Assembly: GCF_954871325.1 (NCBI RefSeq)
Contig: NC_088776.1
Coordinates: 40,318,569-40,382,568 of the forward strand
DNA length: 64,000 bases
Source: Gordionus sp. m RMFG-2023
Taxonomy: Eukaryota; Nematomorpha; Gordioida; Chordodea; Parachordodidae
Direction: 5' to 3'
Each line of letters opens with the position of its first letter. Position 1 is the stretch's first letter. Under the pieces are notes generated by a model. The model was not told the DNA's origin. It was given only the letters and a program-made list of their open reading frames with translations, and did no database searches. The translations under genes and the position numbers were made by a program. This document shows, one piece after another, positions 34,214 to 46,000 of the stretch.

Positions 34214-35260
34214 TTAATCTTCAAAATCAATAACATTTACAAAATGGGATTCAGAATTGTTAATATAAATGTTTTGGTCAAATTTTTTTATATTTCCATC
34301 ATCATATTTAAATGGTGGATACATTTGCCAGCAAAATGAAGCTCCATACCTAGCATACACCAATATCGGGGTATTGAGAAGTGTGGCAACACTTCGCAAT
34401 TCAATATCCGTTGCCCATTCACCATTCTTACTTGCCTTTTCTATTATATACTGTTGCACATCATCTTCACACGTATTTTGACCTTGAGTATAATCTAATA
34501 TATTTTTTATCATTATTTTTTGCAGCATCAGCAAGACCATATGTGATCTAATCAAACCATAGGAGTCTTGTTTTCCTGTTATCTCCATACTTATACATCT
34601 AATTATTTTTTAAAAAATTTAATTATGTTACTGTTTCTAAAAACCTATCAGTGTTTTAAAAAAATAATATTATGAATTAATATAGGATATAATCATTAAA
34701 ATTTAAGGTAAAGAAAGAAACAAAACCATATTCTATGTATATTAGTAAAAAAAATACAACCAAAATTATTTTTAAATTTTTAAATTACCGGTAAAAACAA
34801 TTCCCATCTAGCTCAATTGTTTCCAATCGTGATGGAGCAGTTAGCACCCTTCCTATATTTTGAGAGACTTTCTTTTTTGCTGAAGCTAAATTTAAGCGAG
34901 TAGCATGATATTTCCTCCAAATATTGGTAGTTGGATTATAAAAATGTTTAAATGTATGTTGAATGATTTTAACGAGTGGGTCATCTATGGCTTTAAATAT
35001 TTAAAAAAATTAAATTAATCATGATATTTAAGAATTACAATTAACTGTATATAATTATAAAATTACAATTTTTGAACTTTGAGTCTGAGTATACAAAGTC
35101 TACTAAGTCCACTTGAAGATCCTTCAAAAGGTGTAAAGAAGATTTTTTATAATCTAAAAAAGTTTAAAAATTTGTCTTTATCAACAATTTACCTTTGGTA
35201 TCAACTATTTTTGGGTCAACAAAGTTTTGGGAATTAAGGTCTTGTTGAAATTTTAACTTT
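34214..35260 (-). CDS. OTU-domain cysteine protease carried by the MULE
   Basis: OTU proteases cleave ubiquitin or related chains. The minus-strand exon 34598-34214 reads EITGKQDSYGLIRSHM and ends with NNSESHFVNVIDFED, whose His fits the catalytic His. A 190-nt GT-AG intron (34599-34788) joins it in phase to exon 34990-34789. That exon ends with LETIELDGNCFYR, the Asp-Gly-Asn-Cys box with the catalytic Cys. The junction reads DGNCFYRCISMEITG, a canonical OTU start. At least one further upstream exon (about 35070-35160, SLHLLKDLQVDLVDFVYSD) is likely, and FVDPKIVDTKG near 35200 may be another. The gene lies downstream of the transposase, same strand, inside the element. Its role in the element (host evasion, transposase stability) is inference. 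Confidence 0.82.
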
Positions 35261-35491
35261 TTATCTATATGATTTTCTTTGGATTTGTATGCCTTTTCTA
35301 TATAATATACTATTAACAATAAATAAAGTCAATGTACTTTTTTGTGAATCCAATATTGTAAATCCTAATGGTCTCCCGCTTTTATTTAATTTCTTAGGTA
35401 ATTGAATTTCTTTTATGATATTATTTATACATTCATTTTCTTGACTATTATAAACATCTTTTTTTAAAAAAATTGGGACATTATTTTTATT

Positions 35492-37503
35492 TTACTGTAT
35501 ATTAGGATCCACGTTTGAGTGTGTAAGATCCTCATTTAATACATTTGCTATACTATCATTGGAGAATATCTGACCATTATTTTCATTTGAACTTGTATTG
35601 AAATTATTTGAGGAAATAATTGGTAATATGCCTTTCATAGCAAAATCATGTAGTTTGTCAAAAGCCTGAGCAAACCCATGTTTCAAATTAGGTGGTAATA
35701 ATGATATGGTGTGAAAAAGCATATTTTGATTTTTAAAATAATTATAGGATGAAATTTGGTCATTAAAAATGGTTTTTTTGTATTTAACCCCCTTTTTGTT
35801 ATTTAATATATCTATATTATTATTATTGATAAATGTCGATGGATTTTTAAAATAATTTTTGTGCCACCTTTGATGACATAATTTTTCATCATAAAGATCA
35901 CTATTATTTTTTTTCCTTTCCATAAATACATGTCTGCATGGTAATTGCATATTTAAAAAAAAGGGGCAATCACAATAAAACATATTTGATTGGCAAACAA
36001 GATTGCAGTTATCACCAACATTATATTCATATTTTAACTCTTTATATGCATATTCTGTTAACAATTTTCTATAATTAGCCAATGTTTGATCTTCCTCATT
36101 TATAAATGAGATTTTAATTTTTTTCATTAAATTATCATGTTCCCTTTCAGCACTTAACATTTTAATTGACATAATTAAATCAGTAAACATATTTGGAAGG
36201 GTAGAGTATTTGGTTATGTTAATTTTTAAATATTTGTTAATGCTCTCTACCCTGTTATTTGTATATTGTTTAAAGTTTAAATGATATCTTTTCCAAGCAT
36301 CTGACCATTCATATCTGATATGATGCCAGCCAGAAAAATAGTTATTTAATGATTCTAAATTTAAATTAGTTATAATTTTCAAAATATATGTCAGAAGACT
36401 GTGCATCTAGCATGCTATACAACAGATGCTTCACATTATTAATCATATCATTAGGAATATTCCTTTTTTTGTGGGTAACTTCCCTATCCCAAGCTCTGGT
36501 TACATGTTTCCTACATAATTCCAATTGAACATGAGGGAATGCCCCAATGTAAGCTTTTCTCCCAGCACAATCTTTATCACTAACAATGACCTTTATATCT
36601 GTCCAAGCTGAATTCAGTTTTTTTAAAATTTGAAGCATTTGTGATGCTACATCAAATGACTCCGATTTGACAATCCATACACATATAATATGTGATCTAT
36701 TATTTCCATCAATTGATACCAAAATATACACAGGCATATGCCTATTATTTAATCGATATGTTGCATCCACACATATTACTTCAGGATATTTTGAAAAAAT
36801 ATACTGCATTTGATGAGTTTGATAATATATACCAATTAGATTCCCATCTACAGTATATAATTCCATATTAGCATCATTATCTTCTTTAACTTTATCTATC
36901 ATTGTAATTAAATCATTATCATAAGATTTTTTTGTATTTTTGTCTATATTATGCAAATCTCTTAGGGTTATAAGCTTTCCTTCAGAAAATAGTTTATCTT
37001 TTATTTTGGATTTGTTTCCTCCTGTAGTTATAGCTTCAACTACAAATTTATACTGTGCTTCATTAAGCGTTCTTTGTCTGGGTAATGATTGGTATAAATT
37101 TTCATCTAATCTCATATATATTCTATCAATATTTAATAAATTAACCCTATAAGCCTATCCAGTATCCATATCACTAAGTTAAATTATATATTTATCTTAA
37201 TAATTTCAAGATTATGTGCCTTTACCATGGGGATGATTGTGATTTTCATGCATATCCTTGACAAATAATTTGTTGACATCCTTGTTTTATAGACATGTAA
37301 TTGCGTAGACCTGTGGATTTTGTATTGTACTTTACACCAAATATACAAAGAAATTTTATGCTTTTATATCTAAATTTTTCAAAAAGAGGTGATTTTAAAA
37401 TTTTTGAATCTGATATATAAAGATTTATGTAATTTAAATTTTCATATTGCTTTATAGCATCTTGTAAATCTTTATAGGATAAAAATATATCTCCTTCTTT
37501 CAT
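35492..37503 (-). CDS. MULE transposase (disrupted)
   Basis: Minus-strand order: an N-terminal FLYWCH/WRKY-like region (37503-37246, with SPLFEKFRYKSIKF and an HNHP motif just after in another frame); then the MULE DDE core (37115-36366) with ICVDATYRLNNRHMPV, VIVSDKDCAGRKA and ELCRKHVTRAWDREV; then 36406-35492 with NNRVESINKYLK and a SWIM zinc finger (FYCDCPFFLNMQLPCRHVF). This is the usual domain order of animal Mutator-like transposases. Frame changes near 37240 and 36380 mean no single intact frame, unless short introns account for them. It shares its strand with the OTU gene. Confidence 0.88.
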
Positions 37504-37896
37504 ATTTAAGGTATTACTATGGTAGTACTTTTTGGTGACATTCTAAAATCTGATATATAAAGATTTATGTATTTTAAATTTTTATATTGCTTTATAGTTT
37601 ACTAAATATTGGGAAATAAGTAAGGTATTACTATGGTAGTACTTTTTGGTGACATTCTAAAATCTGATATATAAAGATTAATGTATTTTAAATTTTTATA
37701 TTGCTTTATAGTTTACTAAATTTCGTCCACGATATTATTTATACATCCATTTTATTATAAATACAAATTTTAAATGATTTGTTAAATTTTCGTAACTTTT
37801 TTATCGATTCGGAAAATGCGTATATAAGAAAAAACATAACTTTTATTTCTTGCTAATACGCCATTTGGCGTAAGTCTATCATCTCCCCTATTGTTG

Positions 37897-38309
37897 CATA
37901 TCATAATATACAGAGTCAAATGAAGCTTTAAACTATGACTATTTACATATACAAAAACATTCACTAAATAATATATTATTTTATTTCTACATACGAAGCC
38001 TCAAACCAACAATTGATTTACCTTAAATTGATTTACTAGATATATATATTCCGAAGTTTTTGACTTTCGAAGTACGCGATAATTTTACTTGTTAATAAAT
38101 ATTACTTTTTTAACGACTTGATATATATATATATTTGCGTTTTATTTAAACACTAATAAAAGAATAAATTTAATCGCATTTTTATTATTATAGATATCAT
38201 AATTATTTATTCTAAAGCAAACGAAATCAGACTTACATATTCTTATTTACTACCGATTCTTTTTAGCGCAATTATTCTTTATTTGCGTCATCTATCATCT
38301 CCCCTGAAA
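37897..38309. other. AT-rich flank, nothing recognised
   Basis: Lies between the right MULE target duplication and the duplicated block. Contains a second TCTATCATCTCCCC at about 38288, matching the MULE terminus, so another decayed end may be here. Confidence 0.35.
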
Positions 38310-39260
38310 ATTTACCAGCATCTATTATTTGTGTGGCTATGTAATTTAAGATTATTAAGACACAGCTGTTGAGAGATAATGATAGCATATTTTATGTTAA
38401 ATATGGATTTATATTTATAGTTATTTTATTTATACTAGATGTTGTTTAGCATAAATTGCAATTTATTTCATTCTTTCGTTGTAATTTATAAAATGATTAT
38501 CTATTAACATTTAACACAATTATATTATTTCATTCACATGACATGACACAAGATTAAAAACTTGATTGATTGTAAAAGTATATATATACATATAATTTAT
38601 AGTGATATAGAGATATTTTTTAGACAAATTAAATTAATAAATATTCTATTTGACTATTCCCTGCCCACCTTAACATTTTAGATAAGCAATAATGGTCAAC
38701 TGTGTAGTCATTTATATATCATTAAAAATGGAAGATATTCTTTTAAAAATTTAATATCTCACAATAATTTTCTGGATTACTTATCGAGAAAATTATGTTA
38801 TCTAAAAGGAAGCACTAACCACAATATAGTTTTATGATTTGGATTGGTCGTTTATATTCTCTTCTACAAGAATTATTTGGTTAGGCCTAAATATTTTTCC
38901 TTATTAGTCCACTCTATATAACATCGTCAAAATAGTAACAGATAGTTATATTAATTTCTTGACCTTTTGTGAATGTAAGTTGCTAAGAATTATATTGCCT
39001 TATGTGGTTTTTAAAAACCATTATCAATATAGGCATATATTAAATAACCTTTTCTATCACTACTAATTCCTTAGACTTAAAATTTTATATATCAGAAATA
39101 GTTAATATTTTATACTGTAATAATTAGATTTGGTATTAAAAAATATTTTTTTTAGAAATGTCTTGTATTGTTTTAATTATTTATATGCTAGTTTATTTTG
39201 TATGCATAATGTAATAAATGACAAAATATGAAATGCAGATTAATTGTTTAGAGTCAGAAA
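38310..39260. repeat. Diverged duplication, copy 2 (partner 1150-2700)
   Basis: Co-linear with 1150-2700 but without its two insertions, so it serves as the empty-site reference for the palindromic hAT element (site near 39085-39100). Followed at about 39290-39420 by a GC-richer patch with a 16-17 C run, similar to the patch after copy 1. Confidence 0.7.
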
Positions 39261-39769
39261 ATTTTAATAATGTATAATATATTAATATAAAACCAAGCCC
39301 CCCATAATCCCAGCCCCCCCCCCCCCCCCGTAAAAAATTTTTTAATTGAGCCCCCTGAGATTTTAAAGGCTGGCCATGCCCCTGAAATAACATCATTACC
39401 CCAAACCTCCATTTAGGTTTTTGATTCACTAATATTTTTTATTTTTAATGGGTGCTGTTCATCAGGTGCAATATTTTTTGAAAGACTCAACAAATGTTAT
39501 TAATTGATCTAGTATTATCGATAAGTGGTTGTACTGTTTTTTGAATTAGTATTTAATTTTATTTAATCATTTGTTTATTTCTAGACTCAATGAATTAAAA
39601 TTAACAATGAAATGAAAACTGCTATATATTATTAATTCACTCTAAATTATTGATAGATTATTCTATGGATTCAAAAAAGGTCATATTACTAAATTTATAT
39701 TTTCTTTTATAATACTAAATACCACATCTTTTGGGTGGTGGAAGCCACTTAATTGTGTGTTTCCCCAGT

Positions 39770-40015
39770 GAAGGACAAGACAAGACAAGACATCTCACTA
39801 TTACAAAATTGGAAAGGATATGTTCCACTCATTTTTGTTAAGTTACAACTGGGTACAAGGTTTGTTGATATCCTTTAGAAAATAATCGGCATAATTTATG
39901 AAGGGTGGGCCCAATATATCTTGACCATCTAAAAATTCACGTTTGCTCATTTTGGGCAGGTCTATGTCCAAAGTGCTAGATAAGATAAGATAAATAAGTG
40001 AAAAAATATTTTGAC
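39770..40015. repeat. MRPS25 5' flank, matched by an inverted copy at 42050-42250
   Basis: Blocks GGGTACAAGGTTTG, TTGGGCAGGTCTATG, AATTCACGTT and ATGAAGG(A/G)TGGGCC occur here and, inverted and in the same order, at 42050-42250 within the hAT element in MRPS25 intron 3. This interval must also contain the MRPS25 promoter and 5' UTR. The copy is either captured promoter DNA or a dispersed repeat present at both sites. Confidence 0.7.
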
Positions 40016-43000
40016 ATGCCTTTGATGAAAGGACCAGCTCCGGTTAGGAGAACCATGAAATATTTAGAAGCTGGAACAATTATATTTAAAGATTATGTAA
40101 AGATTATGCTCATGCATTACAATGATGAAAATTCTGATTCAAAATTATATCATAAAGGTATTAGGTAAAATAATCATTAATATTTATAAAAATGATACAC
40201 ATTTTAAAGAGATGTAATATTTTGGGATGTACCTCAAATTCAACACAAAAATCGATTAGTTCAAATTGTTAAGGTTGAAAACATGACCCCAACACCTTTC
40301 ATAATGTTTTATTTAGGTAATCAATTTTTGTTGATTCAAAATATATGCCCTGATTTTTTAATTGATTAGGATTTTTATATAATGACCAACCATTGTGTAT
40401 AAACTTGAAGTCCTTAATAATAATAATTTTAGCTCTACTTTAATTTTTATCTTATAAATAATTTTATAAATTATGTTTTAGATGGGTCTAAGAAAATGTT
40501 TATGGATGTGTTTGCTAAAAGTAGGGAAGAAATTATGTCACACATGCAACTTATTTTGGGGAAAACTATGTAATTTTATTTCTTAAATTATTTTATATTT
40601 ATAAGTATTAATTGATGATTTAGTAACTATCTGGTATCTTTGGAATAAAAACGTATCCAGAATTTGTGTATATAGAAATCCTTCAATTTTAGATCATCTA
40701 CTATACTAGGATGTATTTTAAATTTGATTTTTATAAATGAATTTCAGCATGTGTTGAGTACCGACAATTTTCAATTTTTCTACATGTTTCTTAATTTATA
40801 TGAATTAAGAGTAACTTCATAGTTTTAATCAAAATTGTCTGAAATACATAGGTTAGATTCTCTACATCTATATGTGTTGGAAATTTTGAATAAGAGATTA
40901 TGCTCATAAATTCCAAATAAACTCATCATATATATATATATATAAGAAGGATTGTATTTTTTGTACCTAGATTTGAAAATTTTTTCCATTTTAAGCCTAG
41001 GCTATATTTATTTTTCAATTAATACTAGCCTGACCCAAATTTTTAGGCTTGCAATCTAGTTAAAAATTGTTAATTCTTAAATTATTAAACACAGATTTTT
41101 TGGAAAATATATTGTTCTTTGGTTGTGAAATATGGAGGAACAACATAATACTACATCCAATTAATTGATAAGGTTTTGATTAAACTCATTTAGATTTTTA
41201 CATGTGAAGATTTTTTCTAACCTTGACTTTATGATAAGAACTAGAGACATTGTGTATTTATCAGTGTTGTTAAAATAGCACGCTACTTTTTTCAGTAGCG
41301 GTAGCTTTAGCTGGCTACTTTTTTTAGAAAATAGTGATAGCCGTAGCTCGCAACTTTCAATTTTACATAATAAATACATCTAAAAAATATTAAAAAATAT
41401 TTTTTATTAAATCTAAAATTATATTTAATTTTGAAATTTAAAAATATACATTATAAATGTAGTTAGCATTATAAATCTAGTTATTAAAAATATGTGAGAT
41501 TGTTGAAGATAGCAAAATTTCTTTGGAAAATGAGAAAAATATAGATTATCCTTTCTATAATATTAATATATAGTATAATATAAAATTCAAAATTAATATA
41601 TTATTAATTACCTTGTGTATAATAATTATATTTTTAAAATCTTTATTTACCATAATTTAATGCTATTTTAATATTTTATTATAAATGAATCTAAATCTTA
41701 GATAAATATAAATTTTGAAAATTAAAAAGGTATTCTTCTTTTTTTATAAATACAATCGCTTTATATAAATTAGATTTCCAGATCTGTATGATCATGATAA
41801 TGTAATAGCTGCGATCGTTCATCCTAGTTTCAAATTGGCCATACAATAATTTAACTGAATCTAAAGGGCAACTTGATAGGCTGATGGTGACGTTAAAAAA
41901 TGTCATGCCTAACCACGATACTAATACTATAACAAGATTGAAACCGCGGCCTTCCATAGATGATTTTTTTGAAATAAATAATAATAATATTGAATTTCTA
42001 GATGCTTTTTTTTAAAAAAATACTCATTTAAAAATTTTTATGATTTTCTTCATATTTTATCTTATCTTGCACGTTGGTCATAGACCTGCCCAAGATGAGC
42101 GAACGTGAATTATATGAAGGCCCATCCTTCATATAATTATGCTAGATTTTTTCTCAGGATACCGACAAACCTTGTACCCAGGAAACTAATATATGAGTGG
42201 AACTAATCCCTTCCAATGAAGTGAGACATCGTATAGCAGGAGATAAATAGAAATTATATTATAAGGAGAACTGAATAGATATATGAAACTGTCTAAAGTC
42301 TTCAAAATACAACCTTCTAATTATTACTTTAAGAGATAATTAAATATAATAAAGGAAGGAAAAGCCATTATCATTTTGCCGATAATAAGAAAAGACTACT
42401 GATCTTTAAGAGTATATCACAATTACTTAAATTAGAACAATTGGAACTTGGCTTAAGGAAAAAGAAAAAAAAAACTTAAATTATAATAAATTAAAGAAGA
42501 GACCTGGTCAACTTTAAATGAAACAAATATCAAACAGTAACGTATGATTAAAATACAATTGGGATACAATTAGGAATAGAATAAAATAAAAAACTAAAAT
42601 CACAATAAATTTAGAGAAGAAGTTTGGCCATCTTTAAATAAATATCTAATGATAAACTATTATTAAGAAGATTATGGAAAGAAACCTTAAGTCCTAATAA
42701 ATATTAGAAAAACCCCATTTCTAGAAAATAATAACTTAAAATACATATTATGAACAAGTTTATCAATTTAACCTCATAATACATATTATGAACAAGTTAT
42801 CAATTTTAACCTCATTTAGCAGTTATTTGTCATATGCTCATATATGAGTCTCAGAATATATTTGAATATTTTCCTGTCTGACAAGCCGTCTTTAAAAAAT
42901 CTCAAGATAAATCGAGTTCTACCAAAGACCTTACCATTCTTCCAAACCAACTGCCCTTAAAGGATAGAAAAGGCGTAAGAGCAATGTCTTCCTGAGATTG

Positions 43001-46000
43001 ATTTATTAGGGCTTGATGTATTAAGTTGTTCGAAGGATGTCTTATTATGTGACCCACCAACTCGGCTACTCATTTGAAAGCGGTAGCGCGCTATTTTTAA
43101 AAGTAGCGTTTAACAACACTGGTATTTATATTAAATTTTCTAATTTTAATTCTATCCTTTTTTTATCATCTAATATTCACAACTAATTTCCACAAAGATC
43201 TTCTCTCTCCTCCACTTAGTTACCTATTATGATGCATCCTGCTATAGAATATTGATTATATACTTAGCCTTTTTCTTATATAGTCCATCTTCATCTCAAA
43301 GCCAAAGTCTTGTAGAAAAAGAATTTCCATCTACATTTTGTTTTTCTATTTATAATGTTCTTTTTTTCTTGCTATTAAAAATTAATAAATTCTTAATTTA
43401 CTCTATTTTAAGTTGATTTATATATTTAAAAGGCCTTCGAAAGACTAGGATTGGATTGGTTGGGGAAATAAATAATAAAAGTTTTCTAATTGTCCAATCC
43501 TGAGCTATAATTATCTATACATCTATAATCCTTTTGTCATCTATTTTTCATTACTTATACTTTATGCATGCATTGTTAAATCTTTTCATATTAATTTTAA
43601 AAATCCCTCTCTTTTATTTTTAAATCATCTCTTATATTTATATAAACTCTTTCAAGATTACAAAAAACTTTTAAAAGATTCCATTTCAGTAAAATTCCTC
43701 TATTTTATCTAAGCCCTATTTGTGTCTCTTTAAAAAATCTTATCATGCATTTATATATTATGCAAATATGTAGGATTGAAATGATTAAATCAAGATTATA
43801 CTAAATAAAAATCATAATTTAAATCACTTCTTTTTTGTTTATATATTAATAGTTATTAGCTTTTATTTTCAAATAAAAACTTTTACTGTGTTTTATATAT
43901 ATAATATTTAATTAATTGCTAATTTTATTATTATAAATGATTTGATATGTTGTAAATGTAATAATCCTGAAATTATTTTTTTAGTAAAAAGGAAAAAGAA
44001 AAACATATACCTTTTAAAAAATAGTTTAATGGGCAACTCCAATCTTGAAAAAAAAATATAAAGATTCAAGGCAAAATACTATATCCCTTATAAAATTTCT
44101 TATTGGTGACAAAAGAATATTCTAGATGATCACAGTCTTGATAACATGTATAAAGATAATAAATAGACTTCCGGTTTTTATATTTTCTGGATTTTCTTAT
44201 TCCCTGAGCCTCTACTAATGCCCGATCATAGTTATCGAAATTGACTATTCTTTCCTACGATGATTTTCTCCAACAATTTCTTATATAAGGTCGTAGATAA
44301 TGTCCTCTCCATTCACGGAAAATATCGTCCCTTTTCAATTCTCCAAAAAAAGAAAAAAGAAGACATCTTGTCCAATTAAAATGTCGATTTCTAAAATATA
44401 ATAATCTACACTCTTCAAAGATTATATAATATTATACCAACATATTCGAAATAATCAATTATTGCTCTTCCAACTACTTATCAACATTTGCGGAAAGCAC
44501 AATTTTCGAGCAATAAAAAAAAATAAAAAACAATATTTTATTTATTTTTGAGCATATCTCATCTTCCGGTTTTTATATTTTCTGGATTTTCTTATTCCCT
44601 GAGCCTCTACTAATGCCCGGTCATAGTTATCGAAATTGACTATTCTTTCCTACGATGATTTTCTCCAACAATTTCTTATATAAGGTCGTAGATAATGTTC
44701 TCTCCATTCACGGAAAATATCGTCCCTTTTCAATTCTCCCAAAAAAAAGACATCTTGTCCAATTAAAATGTCGATTTCTAAAATATAATAATCTACACTC
44801 TTCAAAGATGATATAATATTATGCCGACATATTCTAAATAATCAATTATCGCTCTTCCAACTACATATCAACATTCGCTTAAAGCACTATTGAGGGAGGC
44901 TTGTCCTATCAAAACTTTCTTTTTCAAATAGTAGAAGCGCTTAACTTCTTTTGTGTAACGAATAGTTCTAAGACAACCTTAAGATTTCCCTATTTTGCGG
45001 CCGTAGAAAAATTTCCTTAAGTTTGAATTCGTTTTACATCTCCACACCCTAAAGATTTCCCCGACAAAGTTTAATTTTTTTTTGCATTTCTTGGTTTACC
45101 AGTATTTTCGATTATTTTTTTTTATTTGCCAATGCATCTAATTTATTATTATTTTAAATTTACCAACCCTCCTAATTTCGATTGTTCATAATCTTTCTTT
45201 TTTCTTTCAATTTTTGATTTTTTCTTTCCCCCTTTTTTCTTGTTTATACCCCCCCCCCCCCTTTTTTTTCTTGTTTGTAATAATACTTTTTATACTTTAT
45301 GTACCTAGTCTTATTTTATAAATATTATTGTTTATTTATTATTATTTTTTTTTTCAAATTTACCAACCCCTCTAATCTCGATAATACTTCTGAAAGGATA
45401 GATCAGGTTTTCCTCTCATCCAAATTTTGATTTTTTTTTTCCCCATTTCATCTTTTTTTTTTTTTCTTCCAATCAAAATTATATCCGTTAATATATATAT
45501 TTTTTTTTTGTGTTTTCTCCCTTTCAAAGCCATCTCATGGTTAACTCTTGTTGTCAAGTATGCTTAAAAATAGTTTCGCTTAATTTAAATGGCGTGTTTA
45601 GGAAACATGGTTCACCCGCGTGCCACAATTCTGGAAAATTTCCCCTCTCTTACGGCCCAGATCCTTTAATTAACGCTCCTCACTCGTATGACCCCATTCC
45701 ACCATGTTCCTCAAGCTCTGTTGATTTATTCCTTAATTCGCATAAGCCCCCTGTTCTTTCTAGGATCCCTATAGCCGCCCGAGAGTCTATCTCTAGGTTC
45801 CTCATGTCACTTATAAATAATTTGAATTCGGATTTCTCCTCACTACCATTATGGTTAGACCTGGTTAGTTTTTGTTTTCGAGTCCTAGTTAAACCCAAAA
45901 ATAAAATAAATAACTTATCTGCCTTAATTAAGGAAAAAGTTTCCAATTTTGGAAATACAATTATCGATGAATTTTCTCCTTCGTACGCTTTAAACCCCAA

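Larger units (their letters stand above)
29190..37887 (-). mobile_element. Mutator-like element (MULE) with transposase and OTU protease genes
   Basis: The ends GGGAGATGATAGACTTACGC and its mirror are flanked by an exact 9-bp duplication, CTATTGTTG (29181-29189 and 37888-37896), the MULE hallmark. Terminal inverted repeats exceed 250 bp and are nearly identical. The right half carries, on the minus strand, a transposase gene (35492-37503) and a spliced OTU-domain gene (34214 to about 35260). The left half holds a pogo insertion (29669-32342) and tandem repeats. Length is 8.7 kb, about 6.0 kb without the pogo element. The perfect duplication and matching ends suggest recent insertion, although the transposase frame has at least two shifts. 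Confidence 0.92.
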
